DNA of 14,367 nucleotides from Opitutia bacterium UBA977 (GTDB taxonomy: Bacteria; Verrucomicrobiota; Verrucomicrobiia; Opitutales; Coraliomargaritaceae), in assembly GCA_002292345.1 (NCBI GenBank), contig DBBT01000002.1:1-14367 (forward strand). Direction: 5' to 3'. Positions within the stretch are counted from its first letter, which is position 1, and each line of letters begins with the position of its first letter. Both the position numbers and the translations under genes were made by a program. Shown in pieces: positions 1 to 10,200 of this stretch. The notes beneath the pieces were generated by a model. It saw only the letters and a list, made by a program, of their open reading frames with translations. It did no database searches and was not told the origin of the DNA.

Positions 1-39
<39 letters not shown>

Positions 40-151
40 ACACCTAGAAAGGCGGCATTAAGTGTTCGCGTTCGGTGCTCGTCAACCGGTTTTTTTCATT
101 TTCTCATTTCCTCTGCATTTTTCCAAAAAAGCACCTGTTTTAAGCAAAATT

Positions 152-165
152 CAAACAAGTGTTTG
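152..165. promoter_or_regulatory. Palindrome upstream of the efflux operon, candidate operator
   Basis: CAAACA, a two-base spacer AG, then TGTTTG form a perfect inverted repeat with six-base arms. It lies 73 bases before the adaptor start codon and touches the candidate -35 element at 163-168. Efflux operons are often repressed by TetR- or MarR-type dimers that bind such palindromes, but no regulator gene is present in the window. That it is an operator is an inference. Confidence 0.3.
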
Positions 166-192
166 TCTTTCCCTAAATTGACTTTCTAATAC
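163..192 (+). promoter_or_regulatory. Candidate sigma70-like promoter of the RND operon
   Basis: TTGTCT (163-168) and TAATAC (187-192) are separated by 18 bases and would start transcription near 199, about 40 bases before the ATG. The -35 matches consensus at four of six bases and the -10 at three of six, so this is weak. The rest of 40-238 is AT-rich DNA between the divergent tRNA gene and the operon, in which I see no gene. Confidence 0.25.
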
Positions 193-238
193 GTCACAAA
201 ATGCTGCAAATAGCGGTATCACACTGAAACTGCGTATC

Positions 239-1378
239 ATGATTAAGAAAAAAATCTTTGGAATTTGCATATTTGGAGGTCTCGCACTCGTCCTCTTGTT
301 CCTCATTGGCACCAAGATGCTCTCATTCAAAGGGATGGCAGATGCTGGCAAACTGATGGGCCCGACCCCCGAAAGTGTTTCGACCTTCATCACCGAACGT
401 CAATCTTGGATCGATAGTGTCCAAGCGATCGGCTCAATCGAGCCCGACAAGGGCGTGCGTCTCGATGCAGAAGTCGCAGGCTTGGTGAGTGCAATTAATT
501 TTAAAAACGGTCAACATGTCGAAGCGGGCACAGTTCTAGTTCAACTGGATGTCACAGTCGAATCAACTCTACTGGACTCCAATAAGGCCAGCGCTCACCT
601 CGCAGAACTTGAGTTGGTTCGTGCCAAACGCTTGCGCGGCACAGACTCGATTGCTCAATCACAGTTGGATCGCGCACAAGCGGACTTTGACAAGGCCACC
701 GCAGAGATGAAAAACTTGGAAGCGATCATTGAGAGAAAAACCATCCGCGCACCTTTTAGCGGTCGAGTGGGCATACGTCAGATCAACCTAGGTCAGTACC
801 TTTCAATGGGCTCTCCCATCGTTACCCTGCAATCCTACGATCAGGTGTTCGTTAACTTTACGCTCCCCCAGAAGGCTATTGCTCGAGTTGCTACTGGCAT
901 GAAAATAACACTTCGAAGCGACGTCTATCCCGAACATACATTCGAAGGTAGTGTCACAGCAATTAGCCCGCAAATCGACCCAGTCACTCGTACAGTCAAA
1001 CTTCAAGGAACACTAGAAAACGAAGATGAACGGCTTCGCCCTGGCCTATTTGTTAAAGTCTCCGTCATCTTACCTAATAAAAATGACGTGCTGGTCGTTC
1101 CAGCCACTTCGATTGTCTATGCACCGTATGGAAATTCAATTTTTAAAGTGACCACCGCCACCGACGAAGTCTCTGGCCTAGAGACGACCATCGTGAAGCA
1201 GTCGTTTATTCGTACCGGCAAGCGCACAGGTGATTTTGTCAGCATACTAGAAGGGCTCCAAGAAGGCGACGAGATCGTCTCGGCCGGCGCCTTCAAATTG
1301 AACAACGGTATGTCTATCACTGTTCGTAACGATTTGGCTCCCATCCCGGAACTCGCACCGAGTCCGAAGAATTCTTAA
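239..1378 (+). CDS. RND efflux periplasmic adaptor (membrane fusion protein, HlyD/AcrA family)
   Basis: This is the periplasmic subunit that links an inner-membrane RND pump to an outer-membrane channel. The 379 residues begin with a basic stretch and one hydrophobic segment (about 7-24), either a signal anchor or an uncleaved signal peptide. The order typical of the family follows: first lipoyl half (about 76-105, with GQHVEAGTVLVQLD), an alpha-helical hairpin (110-166), the second lipoyl half (167-198, with IRAPFSGRVGIRQINLGQYL), a beta-barrel domain (203-278, ending in LRPGLFVKV) and a membrane-proximal domain (285-362). No lipobox cysteine is seen. The ATG at 239 was chosen because it keeps the membrane segment; no Shine-Dalgarno sequence precedes it. 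The transporter follows after 41 bases, so the two are very likely one operon. Substrate is unknown. Confidence 0.93.
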   Translation: MIKKKIFGICIFGGLALVLLFLIGTKMLSFKGMADAGKLMGPTPESVSTFITERQSWIDSVQAIGSIEPDKGVRLDAEVAGLVSAINFKNGQHVEAGTVLVQLDVTVESTLLDSNKASAHLAELELVRAKRLRGTDSIAQSQLDRAQADFDKATAEMKNLEAIIERKTIRAPFSGRVGIRQINLGQYLSMGSPIVTLQSYDQVFVNFTLPQKAIARVATGMKITLRSDVYPEHTFEGSVTAISPQIDPVTRTVKLQGTLENEDERLRPGLFVKVSVILPNKNDVLVVPATSIVYAPYGNSIFKVTTATDEVSGLETTIVKQSFIRTGKRTGDFVSILEGLQEGDEIVSAGAFKLNNGMSITVRNDLAPIPELAPSPKNS

Positions 1379-1419
1379 TCGGCTTCGTTGTTGCAACGTC
1401 CACACATTTCGAGTCACCC

Positions 1420-4400
1420 ATGAAGCCAGCTTTTACCGATATATTCATCAAGCGCCCCGTGCTCGCAATTGTGATCAGCATGGTAATCGTGATTGCGGGT
1501 CTGCAGGCGATTTCTTCGCTCACGGTCCGACAATACCCGCGTAACGAAAACGCCAAGGTCACAATCACGACGGTTTATACTGGTGCCGATGCAGATCTCG
1601 TACGTGGTTTCATCACCACCCCGCTGGAGCGAGCCGTCGCCTCTGCGGACGGCATCAATTACATCGCCTCACAAAGTTTGCTTGGCATGTCCACCATCAC
1701 CGTGCGACTAGAACTCAACTTTGATTCGACCAAAGCCCTCGCCGAAATCAGCTCAAAGGTCGACCAAGTCCGCGGCGATCTGCCCCCCGAAGCGGAAGTG
1801 CCAATCATCAGCGTCGAATCTGCCGAAAGCGAACGTGCTTCCGCCTACCTTTCCTTCGTATCCGACATACTCGAAGCCAACGAAATTACCGACTATCTAG
1901 TACGCGTCATCCAACCTCGCCTCACATCGATTAAAGGCGTGCAAGAAGCAGAAATTCTTGGTGGGCGCACCTTCGCGATGCGTATCTGGCTCGACCCAGC
2001 ACGCATGGCTGCGCTCGGTATCTATCCCGCACAGGTTCGCGAAGCCCTTGCTTCCAATAACTATTTATCCGCAGTCGGTCAGACCAAGGGCAACCTTGTT
2101 ACCGTAAACCTGACCACCAATACTGACCTCAATTCTGTCGAAGAATTTGAGCAACTCGCAATCCTGAATCAGGGTAACACAATTGTGCGAATCAAAGACA
2201 TCGCCGAAGTCGAACTCGGCGGCGATGACTACAGCTCTGAGGTACGCTTCTCTGGTAAGCAGGCGGTCTTCATCGGCATGCACGTTCTGCCCAACGCCAA
2301 CACTGTCGACGTGATCAAAGCCGTGCGCACCGAACTCGACGTAATTAAAGGCGAACTCCCCGAGGGTATCGAAGCCAACATCGGCTATGACTCGACCATC
2401 TATATCGAAGAGTCGATCTTTGAAGTAGTCAAAACACTCACCGAGACCTTGATCATCGTGATGATTGTCATCTTCTGCTTTATGGGTCGAATCCGCACCG
2501 TCCTAGTGCCGATCATCACCATCCCAATCTCACTCATCGGCGCGGTTTTTCTGATGCAGTTGTTCGGCTTCTCGATCAATTTGCTCACATTACTGGCCGT
2601 CGTGCTCTCAGTTGGCATTGTCGTGGACGATGCAATTATTGTAGTCGAAAATATCGAACGCCACCTCGAAGCTGGCATGAAGCCGATCGAATCCGCACTC
2701 CTCGGCGTGCGCGAACTGATCGGACCGGTCATTGCCACCACACTCGTGCTGGTTGCAGTTTATTTACCGATCGCCTTCCAAGGCGGACTCACTGGATCAC
2801 TGTTTCGCGAGTTTGCGCTCACGCTGTGTGGCGCTGTGATCATATCAACCATCGTGGCACTCACCTTAAGTCCGATGATTTCATCCAAGCTGCTCAAGAG
2901 CGGCGAACATACTGGGCTTGCACTGCTAATTAACAATAGCTTTGACCGTTTGAGAAAATCTTACGGCGGCATCTTACGAACTAGCCTACAGACTCGTTGG
3001 GTTATTTACTGCTGTTGGGGCGGGCTCACTCTGATGTGCCTACCGATGTTCGTGCTCTCGCCAAAGGAACTCGCGCCGACCGAAGATCAAGGTGTAATTT
3101 TTGGCATCGTCGATGCGCCCGCCAACTATGCTATCGAAGAAACCTCACGCTTCACCGAAAAAGCTAACGAAGTTTTTTTTAGTTTTCCTGAAACCAGCTA
3201 CAGCTTCCAACTCACCTACCCCAATGGTGGTTTCAGCGGCATGATTCTAGCTCCGTGGAGTGAGCGCGAACGCACCGTCTTTGATATTATACCGGAAGCT
3301 CAAATGGGACTCGGTGCGATTCCTGGAGTTCGAATCTTCCCCGTCACCCCTGCCGCACTACCAGGCGGCAGCGACTTTCCAATCGACTTTATCGTTGCCT
3401 CCACTGCCGAGCCTTCAGAGATCTTAAAATTCGTTGAGCAAATCCACGCAAAAGCAATCGCAAGTGGACGCTTCGCCTTTCCACCGATTATCGATACCAA
3501 GATTGACCAACCACAAACCAAATTTGTTATCGACCATGATATGGTCAGCTCACTCGGCCTCGATCAACGCGCCATCGGCGCCGACCTCGGCTCGCTCGTC
3601 GGCGGCGGTTACGTCAACCGCTTCAACATCGATGGGCGTAGCTATAAAGTCATTCCGCAAATTCGACGCGCCGGCCGCCTCAATGCAGATCAGCTACAAG
3701 ACATCTATATCAAAGGCCCAGAAGACAAACTCATTCAACTGAGCACCATCGCCACACTCGAAGACAGCGTGCAACCACGCTCGCTCAATCGCTTCCAACA
3801 ATTCAACGCGGTTAAGATGAGCGGAGTTTATATGGGTCCACTGGACGAAGGTCTCAAATTCCTCGAAGACACCGCCGCAGAGATCCTGCCCGACGGCTAC
3901 CGAATCGATTACGACGGCGAGTCACGCCAACTCCGCACCGAGGGCAATAAATTCCTGCCTGCTTTCTGTCTCGCTCTGGTGCTCATCTTCATGGTCCTCG
4001 CCGCTCAATTCAACAGCTTCCGCGACCCCTTCATTATTCTTCTTGGCTCCGTGCCGCTGGCCATGTTTGGCGCATTGATTTTCACCTTTCTGAAAATGAT
4101 GAGCCCCAACGTCTCATTCTTCACGGATGGATGGACGACTACGCTCAATATTTACTCACAAGTCGGCCTAGTCACACTCGTCGGCCTAGTCGCGAAGAAT
4201 GGAATTTTGATTGTCGAATTCGCTAATCAACTACAGCGCGAAGGCAAAGCAAAGCTCGATGCGATTCAAGAAGCCAGCGAAGTGCGCCTACGCCCAATTT
4301 TAATGACCACCGTGGCGACCGTAGCAGGCCACTTCCCGCTGACACTGGTCACGGGTGCAGGTGCTGAAGCACGTAACTCGATCGGCCTAGTGCTGGTTGG

Positions 4401-4506
4401 CGGCATGGCAATCGGAACGCTGTTTACACTACTTTTTCTTCCGTCGATCTATATGCTCATCGCCAAAGACCGAAAGAGCGGTGCGACGGGAATTGAGATC
4501 GCGTAG
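1420..4506 (+). CDS. RND (HAE1 family) efflux transporter, inner-membrane pump
   Basis: This is a proton-driven exporter of the AcrB/MexB/MexF family and works with the adaptor encoded just upstream. At 1028 residues it has the usual length. The N-terminal cytoplasmic stretch and first membrane helix (about 13-35) lead into a large periplasmic loop. A membrane block holds the proton-relay pair D403-D404 in the motif GIVVDDAI, a second periplasmic loop follows, and the C-terminal membrane block carries the relay lysine K926 in GLVAKNGILIVEFANQ. All three key charges are present, so the pump looks functional. The 41-base spacer holds a small inverted repeat (CGTTG/CAACG, 1386-1398) and no clear ribosome binding site. 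No TolC-like channel gene follows, so a channel encoded elsewhere is presumably used. Export of lipophilic toxic compounds is likely from the family; the substrate cannot be read from sequence. Confidence 0.95.
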   Translation: MKPAFTDIFIKRPVLAIVISMVIVIAGLQAISSLTVRQYPRNENAKVTITTVYTGADADLVRGFITTPLERAVASADGINYIASQSLLGMSTITVRLELNFDSTKALAEISSKVDQVRGDLPPEAEVPIISVESAESERASAYLSFVSDILEANEITDYLVRVIQPRLTSIKGVQEAEILGGRTFAMRIWLDPARMAALGIYPAQVREALASNNYLSAVGQTKGNLVTVNLTTNTDLNSVEEFEQLAILNQGNTIVRIKDIAEVELGGDDYSSEVRFSGKQAVFIGMHVLPNANTVDVIKAVRTELDVIKGELPEGIEANIGYDSTIYIEESIFEVVKTLTETLIIVMIVIFCFMGRIRTVLVPIITIPISLIGAVFLMQLFGFSINLLTLLAVVLSVGIVVDDAIIVVENIERHLEAGMKPIESALLGVRELIGPVIATTLVLVAVYLPIAFQGGLTGSLFREFALTLCGAVIISTIVALTLSPMISSKLLKSGEHTGLALLINNSFDRLRKSYGGILRTSLQTRWVIYCCWGGLTLMCLPMFVLSPKELAPTEDQGVIFGIVDAPANYAIEETSRFTEKANEVFFSFPETSYSFQLTYPNGGFSGMILAPWSERERTVFDIIPEAQMGLGAIPGVRIFPVTPAALPGGSDFPIDFIVASTAEPSEILKFVEQIHAKAIASGRFAFPPIIDTKIDQPQTKFVIDHDMVSSLGLDQRAIGADLGSLVGGGYVNRFNIDGRSYKVIPQIRRAGRLNADQLQDIYIKGPEDKLIQLSTIATLEDSVQPRSLNRFQQFNAVKMSGVYMGPLDEGLKFLEDTAAEILPDGYRIDYDGESRQLRTEGNKFLPAFCLALVLIFMVLAAQFNSFRDPFIILLGSVPLAMFGALIFTFLKMMSPNVSFFTDGWTTTLNIYSQVGLVTLVGLVAKNGILIVEFANQLQREGKAKLDAIQEASEVRLRPILMTTVATVAGHFPLTLVTGAGAEARNSIGLVLVGGMAIGTLFTLLFLPSIYMLIAKDRKSGATGIEIA

Positions 4507-4512
4507 GCTTTT

Positions 4513-4538
4513 AAAAAATTGGCGAAGCGAGCGCGCCA
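4513..4538 (-). terminator. Intrinsic terminator of the phosphatase operon
   Basis: On the minus strand, just after the phosphatase stop codon, TGGCG (4538-4534) pairs with CGCCA (4524-4520) across a nine-base loop. A short AA follows and then six T residues (4518-4513). It lies in the 34-base gap between convergent genes. The stem is only five base pairs, so strength is uncertain. Confidence 0.5.
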
Positions 4539-4540
4539 CT

Positions 4541-5392
4541 TTACGCCATCTCAAACACGACCGCAGTGGTATTATCTTTACCATCAGTCTGCACCGCTTC
4601 ATGCACCAGCATCTCCGCTGGCGTGCCTTTAAGATGTGGCGCTGGACTACGAATGATCCGCTCCATTCCACGGTCAAATAGACCTTCGACCAAACCATCG
4701 GAGCAAATTAAAAAACGATCCCCGGACTCGTAGCCGATCGCTCCGAACTGCGGACTGAGCTTCTGGTTCTTGCCGCCAAGTACTTGTTGCAGCGCATTGC
4801 GCCCAGCATGGCTACGCGCTGCCGTTTCAGTCAATTTTCCGTCACGCTGCAACCATCCGACATGCGTGTGATCGTGGCTCACTTGGTTAATACCACCCGC
4901 CTCAGGCAAATGATAAATACGACTATCACCCACATGCGCGAAATAGAGCCACCCTGGGCGCACCCAACAGAGACTTAAGGTCGCACCCATACCCTGCAAC
5001 TCTTCGTAACTGAATCCCAAATGCGTGAGCTCAGCATGAATCTGATCAAATAACTCACCCAAAAGATCCTGAAAGCCGATCTCGATGCCAGATGCCGCCG
5101 AGCGAAAACTCTGCGGCATCAGTCGAGCGATCTTATCAATTGCGATACGACTGGCAAAATCCCCGGCCTTGGCGCCGCCCATACCATCACTCACGGCAAA
5201 AATGAAATCGTTCGCTTTAAGATCCGCTTCGCCGTATTTACCGAGGCGCTTAACGCCTTCGCCATCCACCGCCAGCAATAGGAAAGAATCTTGGTTGTCC
5301 TTGCGGAAACGTCCAACATCCGTCTGGCCAAACCATCGCACTGTTTCTGCCGAATCTGCTATCTTTTCTTCCATACTATGCTTTCCACTCAT
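4541..5392 (-). CDS. PP2C-family serine/threonine protein phosphatase
   Basis: This is a metal-dependent (PPM) phosphatase that removes phosphate from Ser/Thr residues. Counting from the ATG at 5392 (283 residues), it shows the family motifs in order: RKDNQD near 30-35, SDGMGG near 68-73, a GMGATL segment, HVGDSR ending near 158, CSDGL near 230-234 and KDNTT near 272-276. These include the acidic residues that bind the two metal ions. There is no membrane segment or extra domain, so it should be a free cytoplasmic enzyme. The upstream kinase-like gene ends at 5376. A start at 5392 overlaps it by 17 bases, and the alternative ATG at 5374 leaves one base between them; GGA about nine bases before 5374 gives some support to the shorter form. 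The tight coupling suggests co-translation and opposing roles with the kinase-like protein. Confidence 0.9.
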   Translation of the reverse strand: MSGKHSMEEKIADSAETVRWFGQTDVGRFRKDNQDSFLLLAVDGEGVKRLGKYGEADLKANDFIFAVSDGMGGAKAGDFASRIAIDKIARLMPQSFRSAASGIEIGFQDLLGELFDQIHAELTHLGFSYEELQGMGATLSLCWVRPGWLYFAHVGDSRIYHLPEAGGINQVSHDHTHVGWLQRDGKLTETAARSHAGRNALQQVLGGKNQKLSPQFGAIGYESGDRFLICSDGLVEGLFDRGMERIIRSPAPHLKGTPAEMLVHEAVQTDGKDNTTAVVFEMA

Positions 5393-5852
5393 CACGATTT
5401 GGATTCGATTGCATCTTCGGCGAAGCCGGATAGCCGGGCTCCAAAATCGTCGCAAACTCGAAATCAATTACACAAAACCGGCCAAGCTGCGCATTATAGG
5501 TGATATTACGTACCTCTGCATCATCATGACGTACGCCGTATTGCTCAAGCTCCGAAAAAATTCGCTTCTTTTTTTCGTCACTCACATGATCGACGAGCTT
5601 ACCGCAGTTACTCGTCACCAAATACATGCCATCGTCCTGCTTATCAATTATTTGGGGAACAAAATCGCAACCATGTTTCTGCAAAAAATCCAACACTCGC
5701 ACTTCATTTTCGAAGCGCTCACGAGCCTGCGGACCCTTAAACGTCTTATGCACACGGCCATCATAACCGATACGAACAACTGCCCGCGCAGTATTTTTAG
5801 CCTCATGCATGAATATGTGTTCAATTTGAGCCTTCCACCTTCTATTTGGCAA
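5376..5852 (-). CDS. Minimal kinase-fold protein (RIO/Bud32/APH-like), paired with PP2C phosphatase
   Basis: I do not recognise a named family, but a small protein-kinase-like fold is visible. Numbered from the TTG at 5852, the features are a first strand and turn (about 22-35), K36 in VHKTF as candidate ATP-binding lysine, E50 in FENEV as its partner, and hinge-like YLVTSNCGKL near 77-86. The catalytic loop is H109-D-D111-A-E-V-R-N116, with D111 and N116 spaced as in HRDxxxxN. D130-F-E replaces DFG in VIDFEFAT. At 158 residues it lacks most of a C-lobe, as in Bud32/RIO-type and lipopolysaccharide-kinase-like proteins. The start is uncertain: TTG at 5852 is the only standard start in the open stretch before ATG 5810, which would give 144 residues and keep the whole fold. 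An in-frame TAG at 5931 separates it from an ATG at 5975. It is probably cotranscribed with the downstream phosphatase; substrate unknown. Confidence 0.72.
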   Translation of the reverse strand: MPNRRWKAQIEHIFMHEAKNTARAVVRIGYDGRVHKTFKGPQARERFENEVRVLDFLQKHGCDFVPQIIDKQDDGMYLVTSNCGKLVDHVSDEKKKRIFSELEQYGVRHDDAEVRNITYNAQLGRFCVIDFEFATILEPGYPASPKMQSNPNRDEWKA

Positions 5853-5930
5853 GAACTCGTCGGGATTCTGCGCAGATTTATTAAATCGTGGCCAAAAAAA
5901 CTTGCGAAGCCTTCTCTGGCACGCATTTTG

Positions 5931-5975
5931 CTAAATTTGCATGTCTCTTAAGATGAGATCAATCTGTTCACTCAT
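5931..5975 (-). other. 14-codon ORF in frame with the kinase gene, ended by TAG
   Basis: Minus-strand ATG at 5975 opens the peptide MSEQIDLILRDMQI and stops at TAG (5933-5931). The same frame then stays open for another 40 codons into ATG 5810 and the kinase domain. It could be the original 5' end of the kinase gene cut by a nonsense mutation, a short leader peptide, or chance. No clear ribosome binding site precedes it. Confidence 0.3.
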
Positions 5976-5995
5976 TTTTAAAAACTGCTTAATCT
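5967..5995 (+). promoter_or_regulatory. Candidate promoter of the glutamine synthetase gene
   Basis: TTCACT (5967-5972) and TAATCT (5990-5995) are spaced by 17 bases, which would place the transcript start near 6002 and leave a leader of about 27 bases. The match is modest (four and three of six). The whole 5853-6028 divergent gap must also hold the promoter of the kinase/phosphatase pair. I see no clear NtrC or sigma54 element in it. Confidence 0.25.
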
Positions 5996-6028
5996 GACAA
6001 TTCAACGACAACTCATTCACAAATTATT

Positions 6029-7054
<1,026 letters not shown>

Positions 7055-7075
7055 GTCGACCTACTTTTTTCAATC

Positions 7076-7106
7076 AACGCCACTCCCTCGGGAGTGGCGT
7101 TTTTTT
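7076..7106 (+). terminator. Strong intrinsic terminator after glutamine synthetase
   Basis: ACGCCACTCC (7077-7086) and GGAGTGGCGT (7091-7100) form a perfect ten-base-pair stem with the loop CTCG, followed by an unbroken T run (7100-7106). A7076 and T7101 can extend the stem. It sits 22 bases after the stop codon. Confidence 0.95.
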
Positions 7107-7146
7107 GTGTCGATCCGATCGTGGTGCCAGTCAAAGCGACACTCTG

Positions 7147-7176
7147 TTCAGGCTTACCATGGCTCGCTCATATAAA
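7147..7176 (+). promoter_or_regulatory. Weak candidate promoter of the addA operon
   Basis: TTCAGG (7147-7152), an 18-base spacer and TATAAA (7171-7176) lie in the 155-base gap between the glutamine synthetase terminator and the helicase gene. The -35 is poor (three of six). The terminator implies that some promoter must lie in this gap; nothing else is seen in it. Confidence 0.2.
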
Positions 7177-7261
7177 TCAAATCAGCAGCAGGTGCGATCC
7201 TAGACAGTGAAATTCGTATTGTAGATGGACAAGGCTCACCGACTTCCTAGCATTTGAGTTA

Positions 7262-10200
7262 TTGAACTCACTTCAAAATATTGCGATCTCCGCCGCCGCT
7301 GGTTCAGGTAAGACCTATACCCTAACCAATCGCTTCATCTATCTGCTGCATGCCTTTGAGCAACCAGAGCGTATTATCGCCCTGACGTTTACACGCACCG
7401 CTGCTGGTGAGTTCTTTCATAAGATCATTGAAAAGCTTTGCGATGCGGCCGAGGACTCTGCTGAGGCTGAAAAACTCTCCAAAGAGTTAGTGATCACTGC
7501 CGACTGCGCGCGCTACCACCACTTGCTACACTTGCTGATCAATAGCATGCACAAGCTCAACCTGCAGACGCTCGACAGCTTTTTCTTCCGCGTCGTTTCC
7601 AGTTTCGCACTCGAGCTCGGCCTCTCCGGCAGTCTCAAGCTGCTCGACGAAAGTAGCGAATCACGCATGCGCAACGAAGTGCGCGACAGCATCGTGCATC
7701 GACCTGGGGAACTCACCACCGAGCTCAAAGAATTTTGGCACGCCTTCAAACAAGCCACCTATGGACAAGAAGCACGCAGCATTGAGAAAGTCGTCTCCGA
7801 GTTCATTGAGCAGCTGTACGCACTCTACCTCAACACTCCCGCTGCCGATCGTTGGGGACATACTGCCACAATATGGCCGCAAGGTTGCCCATGGCAGACC
7901 AGTGTCGCACCGGACTGGGAGGAGCTCGCAAACAAACTACTCGCCGCCCTACCCGACAATCTCAGTAAAGCACAGGTCAACGATTTTAACTCGGCGGCCT
8001 CCGCAATCCGCAACTACGGAAGCAACGAAAAGCTCAACACCTTACTCAATAATGCACTGGCAGTCGCGTCCGACATCCTAGCTGGGCAAGCGACCATCAA
8101 AGTACGCAAAGAGATACAACTGAGCTCCGCACTCTGCAATGCCCTCGCCGACTGCTTACGCGCAATCGTCTGGCATCACCTGAAGCGTGCGCTCGAAAAC
8201 ACCCAAGGCGTGCACCGCATTCTACAAGCTTATCACGACAATTACGACCGCATCGTGCGCCGCCCTGGACGCCTCGCCTTCGCTGACCTCACACACTTAC
8301 TCGCACCCGAATCCGCAGGCTCACCCATGGGCGAAGTCGATCCGATGACGCGGCAACTCATGGACTTTCGTCTCGACGGTCAATTTGACCACTGGTTGTT
8401 CGATGAATTCCAAGATACGAGCCGTCCACAGTGGGAAGTCGTGGCCAATCTTATCGATGAGATCGTGCAAGACGACTCCGGTGAGCGATCTTTTTTCTAC
8501 GTTGGCGACACCAAGCAATGCCTCTACCTCTGGCGCAACAGTGACGACCGCCTGTTCCACGACATCCAAACGCGCTACAACGCCAGTGGCGCAAACCGTA
8601 TCGAGCAACACCCACTCTCGATGTCATGGCGCTCAGCCACTCCAATCCTTGACGCGGTTAACGAAGTATTCGAAGACGACGCCCTGATTGCCGAAACCTT
8701 TTCTGCCGATGCAGCCGCTCGCTGGGCACGCGCATGGCAAACGCACGAAGCTTCGCCTGCCACTATAGATTCAAGCGGATTCAGCTGCTGGATTGAAGCA
8801 CAGAAAAACGACAGCCCCACACGCAACGAACTCATTCTCAAGCTACTTAAAGATCTCAACCCGATCGAACGTGGCATGAGCGTCGGTGTGCTCGTACGTA
8901 AGAATGCCGATGCCAATGAAGTCGCGGACTACCTGCGCGAGAACTGCTTGCTACCCATTCATACCGGCTCCGCAATCAAGCCCGCTGTCGATAACGCCGC
9001 AGGTGCTGCCCTCCTCGCATTGCTCAACCTAGCCGCACACCCTAGTGATAGCCATGCACACGGCTATCTCAATCTGATCGACGTCTCGACCGACGGCCCG
9101 GCACTCACCAGTGCCACTGAAGAACTGCGCAAACGCCTACTGTCCGATAGTAATGAAAGTGCCGTGCGCTGGGCGGCCGAGCAAATCACCGCTCACCTAC
9201 CCAAAGACGACACACGTCACCGAGAACGTCTCAATCGCCTGATTGATAAAGCACGTGCCTTTGACAGCGAAGAGCGCCGCGATATCGATGGCCTGATTCA
9301 CTTTCTTAGAAAGTGTAGTAGCGGCGAATGCCACGCGGGCGATGCCGTGGTCATCGAGACGATCCACAAATCCAAAGGTTTGGAATACGACGTAGTCATC
9401 CTCGTCAACGAAGACAAGACTTCGCGCAGCGAAACACGGATCAATCCGCTACTTGATCCGCAAGGTAAAGCCGATTGGATCATGGAGCCGATCAAGAAAG
9501 ACCTGATGCAGGCTGACCCGATGCTCAACCAACTCTTAGAACAAAGTATCAGTCAAAGCGGCTTCGGCAACCTTTGCACACTCTACGTCGCGATGACCCG
9601 CGCCAAACGCGGACTCTATATGATTAGTGACCTCCATCGCGTGAGCAAAACATCAACTGTTCATTTCCTTAAAGAGCGGCTCGGCTCGGAGGCTCAAGCG
9701 ACCGAACTATTCCCCAAGGCCAACTATCCCGTGCTCTGGAGAACCGGCGATCAAAATTGGCATGAGTCGTTTAAAGCAACCGTGCAACCAACAACCAATA
9801 GCCAACCACCATCGGCGCCCGCCTTCGATCCCGCACATCCGCGATTGCAACTAGCACGCCCATCTAACAGCAAGGCAGGTTCACTCGCCGCGGCCAGATA
9901 CTTCGACCTCGATGAGCACGCCAGCATCTTTGGTACCGAGCTACACGACGCCTTCGAACAAATCGAATGGCTAGAATTCACCAAAGACAATAACCTCACG
10001 CTCGACCTCTTTAATATGGGAGGGACGAGCTCCGCCTCGTCCGCTAACTCTAAGCCAGAGGACACGACAGAGCACGCAGAGGTGGCACCTCAGCTGTTGC
10101 TGCATAAGAAAAAGACGGAGCATTTCCCTACAGAAGTTAAAAGCGCCCTCAACAGCTGTTTCAAAAATTCCGAAATACGCACACTCTTTACTAAGCCCGA

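Noticed and set aside
5648..5926. 92-codon minus-strand ORF starting MRAREGFASFFGHD
   Set aside because: It overlaps the kinase-like gene in another frame, ends without any recognisable motif, and its second half is low-quality text rich in R, C and V.
5931..5933. Stop-codon readthrough or TAG reassignment (for example pyrrolysine) in the kinase gene
   Set aside because: At least four other genes in the window end with TAG at the expected family length, and there is no sign of a specific readthrough element. A mutation or a downstream start is simpler.
5085..5951. 288-codon plus-strand ORF
   Set aside because: It lies antisense across the phosphatase and kinase genes, whose motifs are clear on the other strand. 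Its translation shows no domain pattern.
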